This document shows, piece after piece, positions 51,160 through 59,235 of a DNA stretch of 64,000 nucleotides. Under the pieces are notes generated by a model. It searched no databases, was not told the DNA's origin, and saw only the letters and a program-made list of their open reading frames with translations. The stretch spans positions 1 through 64,000 of the forward strand of contig DUBB01000036.1 of NCBI GenBank assembly GCA_012960535.1. The letters are read 5' to 3'. This stretch comes from Gammaproteobacteria bacterium. GTDB lineage: Bacteria > Pseudomonadota > Gammaproteobacteria > Pseudomonadales > Azotimanducaceae. Made by a program: the position numbers and the translations under genes. Each line of letters starts with the position of its first letter. Within the stretch, counting starts at the first letter, position 1.

Positions 51160-51245
51160 GTAACAATAAATCTATCTTATAATTTCTTTATATTTATATA
51201 GTTATGGGTATATTTTAATCTTATTTATATAAAATTATTTCTTAT
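51160..51245. other. Very AT-rich convergent spacer
   Basis: About 85 bases of nearly pure A/T (ATAAATCTATCTTATAAT and onward) between the convergent CoA transferase and nuclease-like genes, far above the window average. No hairpin with a strong stem is seen. It may relax helix stability between two converging transcripts; no gene is visible. Confidence 0.5.
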
Positions 51246-51286
51246 ACCCGCTCGGATAATGGCAGTGGCCATGCCCTGCAGGCAGA

Positions 51287-51982
51287 CTACTTGCCGGGTG
51301 GCGTTCCAGCAAGAGAAATCAGTGCCTGATATGCCCTGACATTAAACTCAGCACCGGTGATTCCAGTGTGTTCAAGAGGATCACGGGTTTCCACAGCAAT
51401 TCCCAGTTTGTGAGCCAGATGCTGACCTGTCAGGCCGTGAATGCCCTGAGACCAGGCCATGGAAGGTAGGTCGAGAATAAAATAATGGAACAGATGGCGC
51501 CAGGTGCGCCCGCTTTTCCTGAACAACTGATCGACAAAACTGATATCAAACCAGGCATTATAGGCCACAAAAAGCACCTCTCTTGAGCCTACCACGCGCT
51601 TATGAAAGTCAAACCACTGTTCAATTGCCTGTGCCTCACTGACATACCCTCGTTTGCGCCAGAGACTGACCGAAAACCCGTTAACGTCAACAGCGCCTGG
51701 TTCTGCTCGCTCAGGATGGGCAGGCATAATCCTCATGAACAAACGATCGATTTCAATCCCGGCAAGGTCCGTTATGATCACGCCAACATCAATCATTTCA
51801 TGGTATCCAGGGGTAAGACCGGTCGTTTCAACATCCACATGAGCAAGCAGCCACTGTTCCGGTTCGGCCTGGGGGTTAGAAAGGCTAAATGGCACCTTTG
51901 CCATGTCCCTGACAAAATCTGGCTCCGTATCCGCCGAAGCAACCCATGGCAATACTAAGCAGAGTATGCAGATCAAACGCAT
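51287..51982 (-). CDS. Exported DEDDh-type 3'-5' exonuclease-like protein with altered last Asp
   Basis: 231 aa; AAGGAGG lies 4 bases before the ATG. The signal peptide MRLICILCLVLPWVASA is clear. The exonuclease fold follows: LAHVDVETTG (Exo I, both acids present), AYNAWFDISFVDQL (Exo II Asp) and LEHTGITGAEFNV (Exo III His). In DEDDh nucleases the last Asp is five residues after this His; here that position is Gly, with Glu seven after. Loss of that ligand may change or abolish nuclease activity. Export of such a domain is unusual; it may act on extracellular nucleic acid or have another role. Confidence 0.77.
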   Translation of the reverse strand: MRLICILCLVLPWVASADTEPDFVRDMAKVPFSLSNPQAEPEQWLLAHVDVETTGLTPGYHEMIDVGVIITDLAGIEIDRLFMRIMPAHPERAEPGAVDVNGFSVSLWRKRGYVSEAQAIEQWFDFHKRVVGSREVLFVAYNAWFDISFVDQLFRKSGRTWRHLFHYFILDLPSMAWSQGIHGLTGQHLAHKLGIAVETRDPLEHTGITGAEFNVRAYQALISLAGTPPGK

Positions 51983-52186
51983 GACACCTCCTTTTGGGCT
52001 ATTCTGTACCAGCTAACGCTCAATCGGCACTGGCCGATATAGCTCATGACTCTAGGGCAGTTCACTCAGGCCGAAGCTTTGCTCAGTCCGGCTCGCCCAG
52101 CGGCCAATGGTTTTGGTGTTAACGCCCTCACCAACACAGTACAGGGGCATGATGCGACCGGGTGACATTCATCACCCAGCGAATAG

Positions 52187-52846
52187 TTAAATCTCGCTCA
52201 ATCTGCCATCAATGTCAGCCTGGCGCAAAGCAGTATCGCCAATCCGTTCGGGCACCTGCCAGTCAGCATCGTTAGCATAGGAACCGGCAATGATCCTGTC
52301 CATGGATTCAAACGAGGTTTCGTCCAGTTTCATACCGGGTGCATCAGCTACTCCCCCGCCTGCCCGAAATTCCAATAGTTCTACGCCCGCGGGACCTGCT
52401 GTGTATTTATAAGGCTGCCCATTGGGGACAAAGAACGTTGAACCCGCCCGCAGGGTCTGATTTCCCATCAGGATTTCACCTGCAACCACGTAATACAGGC
52501 AATCGCCAAATTTTGGATGACTATGTCTGAACAGCGGGAAGTTAGCACCGAACCAGACGTGGACAAGGCTCATGCCATCCGGTTTTTTCTGTACCAGCAA
52601 CGGTGTTGTCGTTGTCCCTGGAATGAATGCTTTAACCATCTCTCCTATCTTGGTTCTTGCTTCAGCAGAACCATACTTTTTTGCCAGGGGTTCATGGGCA
52701 AAACCATCAGCTGATTTCTCAACCCGGATCCTGGTTCTCTGCACAGGAGGTACGATTTCAGGGTTTGCATTGATTTCAAATCCGCCCCGTCGTGACACAA
52801 ATTTCTTCGAATCAACCAGGGCATCTTCATTCAGTTGTTCACTCAT
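52187..52846 (-). CDS. Cupin-domain protein
   Basis: 219 aa; AAGGA lies 6 bases before the ATG. The cupin motif 1 FRHSHPKFGDCLYYVVAGE and motif 2 FFVPNGQPYKYTAG are clear, with His ligands HSH and Glu. Metal-binding beta-barrel; family members are dioxygenases, isomerases or binding proteins. The N-terminal about 90 residues are unassigned. It is preceded by a tandem-repeat array at 52920-53121, which may lie in its leader. Function unknown. Confidence 0.8.
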   Translation of the reverse strand: MSEQLNEDALVDSKKFVSRRGGFEINANPEIVPPVQRTRIRVEKSADGFAHEPLAKKYGSAEARTKIGEMVKAFIPGTTTTPLLVQKKPDGMSLVHVWFGANFPLFRHSHPKFGDCLYYVVAGEILMGNQTLRAGSTFFVPNGQPYKYTAGPAGVELLEFRAGGGVADAPGMKLDETSFESMDRIIAGSYANDADWQVPERIGDTALRQADIDGRLSEI

Positions 52847-52919
52847 GGTGCTTCCTTAATGTGTGTTTTAGAATCAATGGATCGTGTCGACAGGCCTTTC
52901 ACAGTATTTTTCTCTCGTA

Positions 52920-53121
52920 ACCAAAGATAAAAACCTTTGTCTTTAAGAGCAGCCAAAACAAAAACTTTTGTCTCTAAGCAGCCAAAATAAAAGCTTTTGT
53001 CTCTAAGCCAGACAAAATAAAAACTTTTGTCTTTAAAAGCAGCCAAAATAAAAGCTTTTGTCTCTAAGCAGACAAATTAAAGCTTTTGTCTCTAAGCCAG
53101 ACAAATTAAAGCTTTTGTCTC
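52920..53121. repeat. Seven tandem 29-31 bp repeats with internal palindromes
   Basis: Units begin near 52920, 52951, 52980, 53010, 53041, 53070 and 53099. Two units are identical: AGCCAAAATAAAAGCTTTTG then TCTCTAAGC (52980, 53041). In most units the left arm AGACAAA or AGCCAAA faces a right arm TTTTGTCT, and AAAAGCTTTT is itself palindromic, so each could fold into a hairpin. The last unit runs into the 3' end of the PhyH gene (C-terminal RQKL). No unique spacers are present, so it is not CRISPR. Confidence 0.85.
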
Positions 53122-54005
53122 TGCTGCGAGCCGAATATAGTCGGCGCGCGCCCTCCACTTGCTGACCAATCCGGCGCACACTTTAACTCTCGCCCCTGGA
53201 CCCTGAGGTGTTGCTCAGAAGGTCCTTGGATAACGGTTCCTGATGCCCCACCCAGCGTACTATTAGCACCCAGGCAGCCGATGGGGTAGCTATCAATGGC
53301 CGAGTAGGTCTGCAGTAGTAAAGGCCTGCCGCGGTCTGAATCATTAGGCATGGACCCGTGTATCATGCAGGCGTTATGGATCGTTACTGACCCCGCATCG
53401 CCTTTCAGCCAGACCACCTTATCTAATTCCAACTGTTCAATATCATTGTCCTGCATGGCGCCAGCCCACTGACCCTGATCATCATACAAATCATAGATCT
53501 GGCCCTGGTGGCTTCCCGGAATCACCCCCATTGGCCCCATTTCATCATCGACAGCGTCCAGATAGACACCGATGGTCAGGGGTGAAAAATCTGTATGCGG
53601 CCAGAACTGAATATCCTGATGCCACTTGACTTCTTCGCCACCGCTCGCCCATTTGTAGTTCAGTTTGCTATGGTGAAAGCGAGCGCTGCCACCCAGCAGG
53701 GCACAGGCCAACTTGGCTATTGGCCCCTGTAATGCAAATTCATGGAAGGTAGGATGCATATCTACTGGTGAAACCAGGCGCCTTAATTTTGGCTGCTCTG
53801 ACGTGTGCCCCGGAGCAATATCGATAGCTTTGCTGGACTGCGTCAGGCTCCGACTGGCTTCAACGAATTCAGCAGCAACCGCCCTGAGTCGATCGAGCCA
53901 TTGTGACGTGATCAACTTATCCAGAAGCAAATAACCATCCTGGTTATAGCGATCGACAAGCACCGAATCCAGTGACACATTAAGTTCGTCTAACTGCATA
54001 AGCAT
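53106..54005 (-). CDS. Phytanoyl-CoA dioxygenase (PhyH) family protein
   Basis: 299 aa. Fe(II)/2-oxoglutarate hydroxylase family: ligands HQD in EVKWHQDIQFWPHTDF and His in NACMIHGSMPND, with Arg in SDRGRPLLLQTY for 2-oxoglutarate; MGVIPGSHQGQIYD is the usual loop. Cytosolic. The C-terminus is made by the first repeat unit of the array, so the repeat may have shifted the original stop. Substrate unknown; the acyl-CoA dehydrogenase gene lies 45 bases upstream on the same strand, so an acyl or related substrate is plausible. Confidence 0.86.
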   Translation of the reverse strand: MLMQLDELNVSLDSVLVDRYNQDGYLLLDKLITSQWLDRLRAVAAEFVEASRSLTQSSKAIDIAPGHTSEQPKLRRLVSPVDMHPTFHEFALQGPIAKLACALLGGSARFHHSKLNYKWASGGEEVKWHQDIQFWPHTDFSPLTIGVYLDAVDDEMGPMGVIPGSHQGQIYDLYDDQGQWAGAMQDNDIEQLELDKVVWLKGDAGSVTIHNACMIHGSMPNDSDRGRPLLLQTYSAIDSYPIGCLGANSTLGGASGTVIQGPSEQHLRVQGRELKCAPDWSASGGRAPTIFGSQQRQKL

Positions 54006-54050
54006 AATCTCTATATCTCAACCAGGCAAAACCCGCTTAACCATGCCTGC

Positions 54051-55226
54051 TTAGTCGGGCAATCCGAGCACGCGTTTACTAATGATATTTAATTGCACCT
54101 CATTGGTTCCGCCATAAATAGTTGCCGCCCTGTCGCGCAGCCAACCGCGGGTGGAATCTAACTCGTCGTCTGTGAAGGCATCACCCGCCCAGCCAATTCC
54201 ATCACTGCCCCTGAGCGCTGATTTTAACGAAGCACCTTCTTTCATGAGGGTTGAACCCACATACTTAAAGATCGAAGTAGTAAAACCGGGAGCCTTTCCA
54301 GACTCTGTTTCAACAGCCACTCTCTGGATCGTGTATTGCAGGGCTTTTTCCTGCATTACCTGCTGGGTTATCTTATCCCGCGACGCGCTGTCCGCTATTT
54401 TGCCGCGAACATCACCCCAATACCGTTTCCCTAACTGGGCATAGGTATTCAAGGCGGTTGCTTTTGTTTTACTTCTAGGCGCTGGTGCAGAAGATCGTTC
54501 ATACTGAAGCAGGCGTTTACCAACGGTCCAGCCTTTATTCATCTCACCTACTAAATTTCTACGCAGCGCTATGGCATTGTCAAAAAAGGTTTCACAAAAA
54601 GGTGAAGACCCTGATATCAATTGAATCGGCTTAACAGTAACGCCTGGCTGGTCCATTTCCAGCAGGACAAAACTGATACCGTCATGCTTGGCTGCTTCAG
54701 GGTCGGTTCGTACCAGAGCAAACATCCAGTCAGCATGCTGCGCACCGGAAGTCCATATTTTCTGACCATTAATGACAAACTGATCACCTTCCAGAGCTGC
54801 CCGGGTTTGCAGGCTGGCTAGATCTGAGCCGGAACCCGGCTCACTATAGCCCTGGCACCAGCTAACTTCTCCCGACACGATTTTCGGCAGATGCTCGCGT
54901 TTCTGCTGGTCTGTGCCAAACTCTAGCAGCGTCGGGCCAATCATTGCTAAGCCCATGCCAGTGGCTGCCGGTAGCGCCTTTATGGACATCATTTCTTCCT
55001 GCAACACACGATAGCGGTCACTCGTTAACGCTGCCCCACCGTACTCCTCGGGCCACAAAGGCGCCGTCCAGCCTTTTTCCGCCATGCTCTGCCGCCAAAC
55101 ACGAGCATCCTCTGTGCTGTATAAAGCATGAGCATCCTCAAAGTGAAATACCCGATTGCGCATGCTCTGCGGGCAATTTTTCAGCAACCAGTCTCTGGTT
55201 TCCTGTCTGAAGCTTTGTAAGGTCAA
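54051..55226 (-). CDS. Acyl-CoA dehydrogenase
   Basis: 391 aa from TTG 55226 with AGGAGG 5 bases upstream; the GTG at 55232 overlaps that site. FAD-binding and substrate loops: YSEPGSGSDLASLQTRA, WTSGAQHADWMFALVRTD, and C-terminal RAATIYGGTNEVQLNIISKRVLGL. The usual MCAD catalytic Glu in the YEG motif is Gly here, so the base is probably elsewhere, for instance the Glu in LLQYERSSAPAP, as in the isovaleryl-CoA type. Likely a dehydrogenase of branched or bulky acyl-CoA. It leads a leftward group with PhyH. Confidence 0.9.
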   Translation of the reverse strand: MTLQSFRQETRDWLLKNCPQSMRNRVFHFEDAHALYSTEDARVWRQSMAEKGWTAPLWPEEYGGAALTSDRYRVLQEEMMSIKALPAATGMGLAMIGPTLLEFGTDQQKREHLPKIVSGEVSWCQGYSEPGSGSDLASLQTRAALEGDQFVINGQKIWTSGAQHADWMFALVRTDPEAAKHDGISFVLLEMDQPGVTVKPIQLISGSSPFCETFFDNAIALRRNLVGEMNKGWTVGKRLLQYERSSAPAPRSKTKATALNTYAQLGKRYWGDVRGKIADSASRDKITQQVMQEKALQYTIQRVAVETESGKAPGFTTSIFKYVGSTLMKEGASLKSALRGSDGIGWAGDAFTDDELDSTRGWLRDRAATIYGGTNEVQLNIISKRVLGLPD

Positions 55227-55264
55227 CAGCACCTCCTGATCAATACAATGTCACTCATTAAATG

Positions 55265-56842
55265 TTATTTCGAGCTATTCTCCAAGCCTTTTATAGCAGG
55301 CTGAATGGGCTGCTGGCGACCCATACCCGGCAGCATGACCTGTTCTTGCTGCTCGAAATAGTTTACAAACGCCGTTGATACCAGATCATCACTGGTGAAA
55401 ACAATCCGCGCCGGAAACATATCATAACCTTCACCGCCTGTAGCGGTAAAAGAGCCTGTTACCAGCCGATAGGTCCTATCCAGCTCAAGGGGTTGCCCGG
55501 ATATCTCCAGATCCACCAGCCTTTGTCCTTTTGGCTTGGTGAGGTCATAGCGCAGTGCCAGGCCGGCATACTGAGGCAACCCGTATTCCCTTTGCAGACC
55601 CTGTTCAACCGCGTCTCTCAACACCGTCCCTGGCAATTCCAATACCGTCACCTTGTCAAGGAAGGGAAACGTATTGAGTATCATTTCACGAGTTACCTCG
55701 CCCGCTGGCAGGTCAGCTCTTATTGCGCCTGGGGTAATCATGCCTATATCTGAAGCATGGCTTTTCTTCAGGATATCAGCCAGCAAGTTGCCAATGCTGG
55801 ACTCTCTGTAATAGCGCCTGACAGCCGCTCGGTCAAGATGACCTACTACTTCCATCAGCGACGGGTAGGCGGCGCGAGCCCCTGCTATCAATGCTGCAAC
55901 CCCGGCGTGATCAACCAGTGAATCAGCGACAACTGGCACTAGTTCGGCTGATACCAGCTTGGGCCTGACTGAATCGGACAGTTCAAACCTGGCTATCCCC
56001 AATTGCTTTCCCTGACCAAAAGTCTGCACAATAACCGTACCGGTGTCAGGATGGATAACGGGTTGCCATAGACCATTATCAGAATGTCCTGAGACTATGA
56101 GATCAACGCCGTGGATAGCGCCGGCAAGCCGATAGTCATCAGCTATACCTCTTTGAACTTCTGGATCAGCTTCTTTATCAGTCTGCATGGGCGCTGTTTT
56201 CCCTTGGTGGGTAAGCAGCACCATCATATCCACCTGCGCTGACAATTCATCAACCCAGAACTGGGCGCTTGCAAGCGGGTCTTTTATCTCCAGGCCCTGC
56301 CGATTAGCCTTCATCATGGTATTAATAAAGGCATCTTCTCCCATCACCCCAAGTACACCTATGCGCACACCCTGCTGTTCGAGAATACTGTACTGTTTGG
56401 CAATTGGAATATCTGTTCCCGCGTAGAATATATTGGCATTGAGCACAGGAAACCGAGCTCGCTGCATGACCTTACGCAGTACCGGCCAACCATACTCAAA
56501 CTCATGATTGCCCAGATTAACCGCATCAAAACCGATCTCATTATAAAGATCAAAGACCAGCCTACCCTGGGTGGCTTTGGACAGTGAGCCCGTAAACATA
56601 TCGCCGGCATCAAGCAGAAAACTGATTGGCGCCTGCTGACGCTTCTGTTCAATCAGGGTTGCTAATTTAGCCAGGCCACCGATTTCATTAACATCCTCTA
56701 ACCAGAAAGCAGGCACAGGGTCATAAACGCTCTCAATATCATTGGTGTAGAAAATGGTGACTTGTTGAGCTCCGGCCTGGGTTGGCTCGGCCATCAGCAA
56801 TACGATTAGCATCGTGATCCATTTAATGTCTGGCCTAGCCAT
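55265..56842 (-). CDS. Exported 5'-nucleotidase / UshA-type metallophosphatase
   Basis: 525 aa with a signal peptide (TMLIVLLMAEPTQAGA). Two-domain nucleotidase: FYTNDIESVYD, LLDAGDMFTGS, NLGNHEFEYG, VLLTHQGKT and LIVSGHSDNG are the five metal-site motifs, followed by the C-terminal domain (NLLADILKKSHASDIGMITPGAIRADLPAG). In most members the first motif is TNDxH; here the His is Glu, changing one ligand. The family removes phosphate from nucleotides or splits cyclic ones in the periplasm. It overlaps the SDR gene by 1 base (TAATG). Confidence 0.9.
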   Translation of the reverse strand: MARPDIKWITMLIVLLMAEPTQAGAQQVTIFYTNDIESVYDPVPAFWLEDVNEIGGLAKLATLIEQKRQQAPISFLLDAGDMFTGSLSKATQGRLVFDLYNEIGFDAVNLGNHEFEYGWPVLRKVMQRARFPVLNANIFYAGTDIPIAKQYSILEQQGVRIGVLGVMGEDAFINTMMKANRQGLEIKDPLASAQFWVDELSAQVDMMVLLTHQGKTAPMQTDKEADPEVQRGIADDYRLAGAIHGVDLIVSGHSDNGLWQPVIHPDTGTVIVQTFGQGKQLGIARFELSDSVRPKLVSAELVPVVADSLVDHAGVAALIAGARAAYPSLMEVVGHLDRAAVRRYYRESSIGNLLADILKKSHASDIGMITPGAIRADLPAGEVTREMILNTFPFLDKVTVLELPGTVLRDAVEQGLQREYGLPQYAGLALRYDLTKPKGQRLVDLEISGQPLELDRTYRLVTGSFTATGGEGYDMFPARIVFTSDDLVSTAFVNYFEQQEQVMLPGMGRQQPIQPAIKGLENSSK

Positions 56843-57639
56843 TACGCTTGGTTGTCAAGTCGGGCATTTAATGTCGCGGCGATGGTGGAAGCAAAATACC
56901 CCCCATCAACGGTAATTTCCACACCACTCATCCACTGGCAATCGGCCAGTGCCAGAAGCTCAACAACCGCAGCAACATCCTGCGGCTCACCGGCACGGCC
57001 GGTCTCTGCGACTATCGAATCATAACGTTCCGATCCCAGCATTTCCCTGAAATTGTCCGATAGTGGTGTCCGGGTTATCCCCGGATTAATACAATTGACC
57101 CGTATACGTCGTTGCCTACCCTCAGCGGAAGCCAGATAAGTATAGGCAGCAGCGCATTGTTTGGATATTTTGTACGGATCCTGTATCCAACTCGATTTGT
57201 GCTCCTGTAACCAGCGGTCTTCCTGGTCTGATGTGGTTAAAGCCAGCATGTTGGCAACCACACTCTGGTTGTCCTGCCAGTCGCGGCCCGCGCTGGAAGC
57301 AACAATCAGTATCTGTCCACCCGACGTTATCCTGTCCATTAACTGCTCGTTAAGAAATCGCATCCCAAAAAAATTAACCCTGATAACCTGACTTGGATCC
57401 GGTGGGCACTGGGCTATTCCAGCAACATGAATCAACACATCAACAGCAACGGGTAACAGCAGTAGAGCCGCTTCAATGCTCTGTCTATCTGCAATATCAC
57501 AGGCAATATTCTTCACATTAGGCTGGGGGCAGGCATTTAGATCGAGATTCCAGACAATGTAATCCTGGTCAACCAGACGTTCTACTATCGCCAGCCCGAT
57601 ACCGGATGCTCCCCCTGTTAACACAATATTCTTTACCAT
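56842..57639 (-). CDS. Short-chain dehydrogenase, coniferyl-alcohol/3-alpha-hydroxysteroid dehydrogenase-like
   Basis: 265 aa. TGGASGIGLA binds NAD, LDLN after the second strand supports NAD, VAGIAQ takes the place of NNAG, VASSAGRDW gives the Ser and DPYKISKQ the Tyr/Lys pair. A long insertion between Ser and Tyr (about 25 residues) is typical of the HsdA/coniferyl alcohol dehydrogenase subgroup. Possible substrates are steroids or phenylpropanoids. Its stop overlaps the nucleotidase start, so the two are coupled, although the pairing makes no obvious pathway. Confidence 0.88.
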   Translation of the reverse strand: MVKNIVLTGGASGIGLAIVERLVDQDYIVWNLDLNACPQPNVKNIACDIADRQSIEAALLLLPVAVDVLIHVAGIAQCPPDPSQVIRVNFFGMRFLNEQLMDRITSGGQILIVASSAGRDWQDNQSVVANMLALTTSDQEDRWLQEHKSSWIQDPYKISKQCAAAYTYLASAEGRQRRIRVNCINPGITRTPLSDNFREMLGSERYDSIVAETGRAGEPQDVAAVVELLALADCQWMSGVEITVDGGYFASTIAATLNARLDNQA

Positions 57640-57770
57640 GTTCTCAGCATAATTGGGGTAAACCGATCAAGTCAATGCATGCTATATTGCTCCTTACAAT
57701 AATTCCCTTAGCCAGGTTGTCAAATTGACAGGCCTTGCTGCAATGAACCTCCTTAACAGACACGATCACC

Positions 57771-59216
57771 ATGACCCAGCATCAACAGGCGCTCATTCAG
57801 TTAACGGCCGTGCAGGCAGCGGCTAAACTCAGCGCCAGAGAGATTGCCGCTGTAGAGTACCTGGAAGCTTACATTGAACAGATTGAAGCGGTAAATCCCA
57901 ATATTAATGCCGTCATCACTAAAAATTTCAGACGCGCCAGGCAAGAAGCCAGAGCAGCCCAAAAGATCCTGGACCGGCAGCAGGTACATGGTGCCCTGCT
58001 CGGCCTGCCAATTCTGGTAAAAGACAATCAACTGACTGCAGGGATTCGTACAACCCAGGGCAGTAAAATGTATGCCAAGCACGTCCCTTCTAAAGATGCC
58101 GGCATTATTAAGCGAATTAGGCAGGCGGGTGGCATCATTATCGGCAAGACCAATATCCCCGAGCTCAGCATAGGTGCCAACACCGTCAACTCGCTATTTG
58201 GTGCCACCTGTAACCCTTACTCAGAAACCTTGACCTGCGGTGGAAGTTCCGGCGGTTCTGCAGCGGCAATAGCAACCAACATGGCAGTCCTTGCTACCGG
58301 CTCAGACCATGGCGGTAGCCTCAGGATACCAGCCAGTTTCTGCGGTGTGATCGGATATCGGGCGACTCCCGGCATTGTGCCTAACGAAGAGAGAACCATC
58401 AACCACACCAATTACAGCTTGCAAGGACCCCTGTCACGTAACATTGCCGATGCTGGCCTGCTGCTTTCGGTAATCTCACAAAGAGACCGCAGCGCCCTGG
58501 ATGACCCTATGGCGTTCCCACTGGATAGTCGCCAGTTCGCCTCATTAACCGAACTGGACCCCAAGCAATTACGAATTGCCTTCAGCGAAGATCTAGGTGG
58601 TTTGCTGGTGTCTAACGAAGTTCGCGAACTGTTCAGACACAGAATCAGTCAAATGAGCGATCTGTTTAAAGTCTGTGAGAAGCACCCCGTTGATCTGTCA
58701 GATGCACCCGCCACTGACTGGGCCTTACGCCAGGATGTGTTTGCTACCCAGTACTATGATCAGCAAGATCAATGGGGGCCCGATATGAACCCAAACGTCC
58801 TATCAACCTATGCTGCTGCAGTAAACACACCATTACTCGACATCGCAAAAGCACGACGTAGACAGATTGAACTGTATCGTCACTTTACCCGCATATTTGA
58901 TGAATTTGATTTACTGATAATCCCCGGCGTGAGCATTAAGCCTTTCCCATGGGCACAGGCTTATCCGCAGCAAATAGATGGCCGCAAGGTAACTAACTAT
59001 ATGAGTTGGCTGGGACTTTCGTCTTCCCTGACCGTTGTCGGTCATCCGGTTGTTGCGATACCTTGTGGGCTGGACCAACAGGGCACGCCGTTCGGATTGC
59101 AACTGGTCGGCAGGCCCTTTGAAGACGCCCGGCTGCTGAGCATGGCGCAGACAATAGAAACTGCCTTCAGCAGGATACCTTCTCTGACAAAACCACTGAG
59201 CCCCTACAGCAGCTAA
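57771..59216 (+). CDS. Amidase (amidase signature family)
   Basis: 481 aa. Lys in PILVKDNQLTAG, Ser-rich CGGSSGGSAAAIATN and the nucleophile loop GSDHGGSLRIPASFCGVIG make the Ser-cisSer-Lys triad. The ribosome site is poor, so the start is moderately certain. No signal peptide. It differs from the amidase at 26656-28068 in the C-terminal half. It converges on the BVMO gene with only 19 bases between stops. Substrate unknown; aryl or aliphatic amides are usual. Confidence 0.89.
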   Translation: MTQHQQALIQLTAVQAAAKLSAREIAAVEYLEAYIEQIEAVNPNINAVITKNFRRARQEARAAQKILDRQQVHGALLGLPILVKDNQLTAGIRTTQGSKMYAKHVPSKDAGIIKRIRQAGGIIIGKTNIPELSIGANTVNSLFGATCNPYSETLTCGGSSGGSAAAIATNMAVLATGSDHGGSLRIPASFCGVIGYRATPGIVPNEERTINHTNYSLQGPLSRNIADAGLLLSVISQRDRSALDDPMAFPLDSRQFASLTELDPKQLRIAFSEDLGGLLVSNEVRELFRHRISQMSDLFKVCEKHPVDLSDAPATDWALRQDVFATQYYDQQDQWGPDMNPNVLSTYAAAVNTPLLDIAKARRRQIELYRHFTRIFDEFDLLIIPGVSIKPFPWAQAYPQQIDGRKVTNYMSWLGLSSSLTVVGHPVVAIPCGLDQQGTPFGLQLVGRPFEDARLLSMAQTIETAFSRIPSLTKPLSPYSS

Positions 59217-59235
59217 AGATCAGCACCGGATACAA

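Noticed and set aside
52843..53046. 67-codon minus-strand frame (KDKSFYF-type repeats) overlapping the cupin start by ATGA
   Set aside because: It is read straight through the tandem-repeat array, has repeat-imposed composition and no ribosome site of note. A leader peptide cannot be ruled out.
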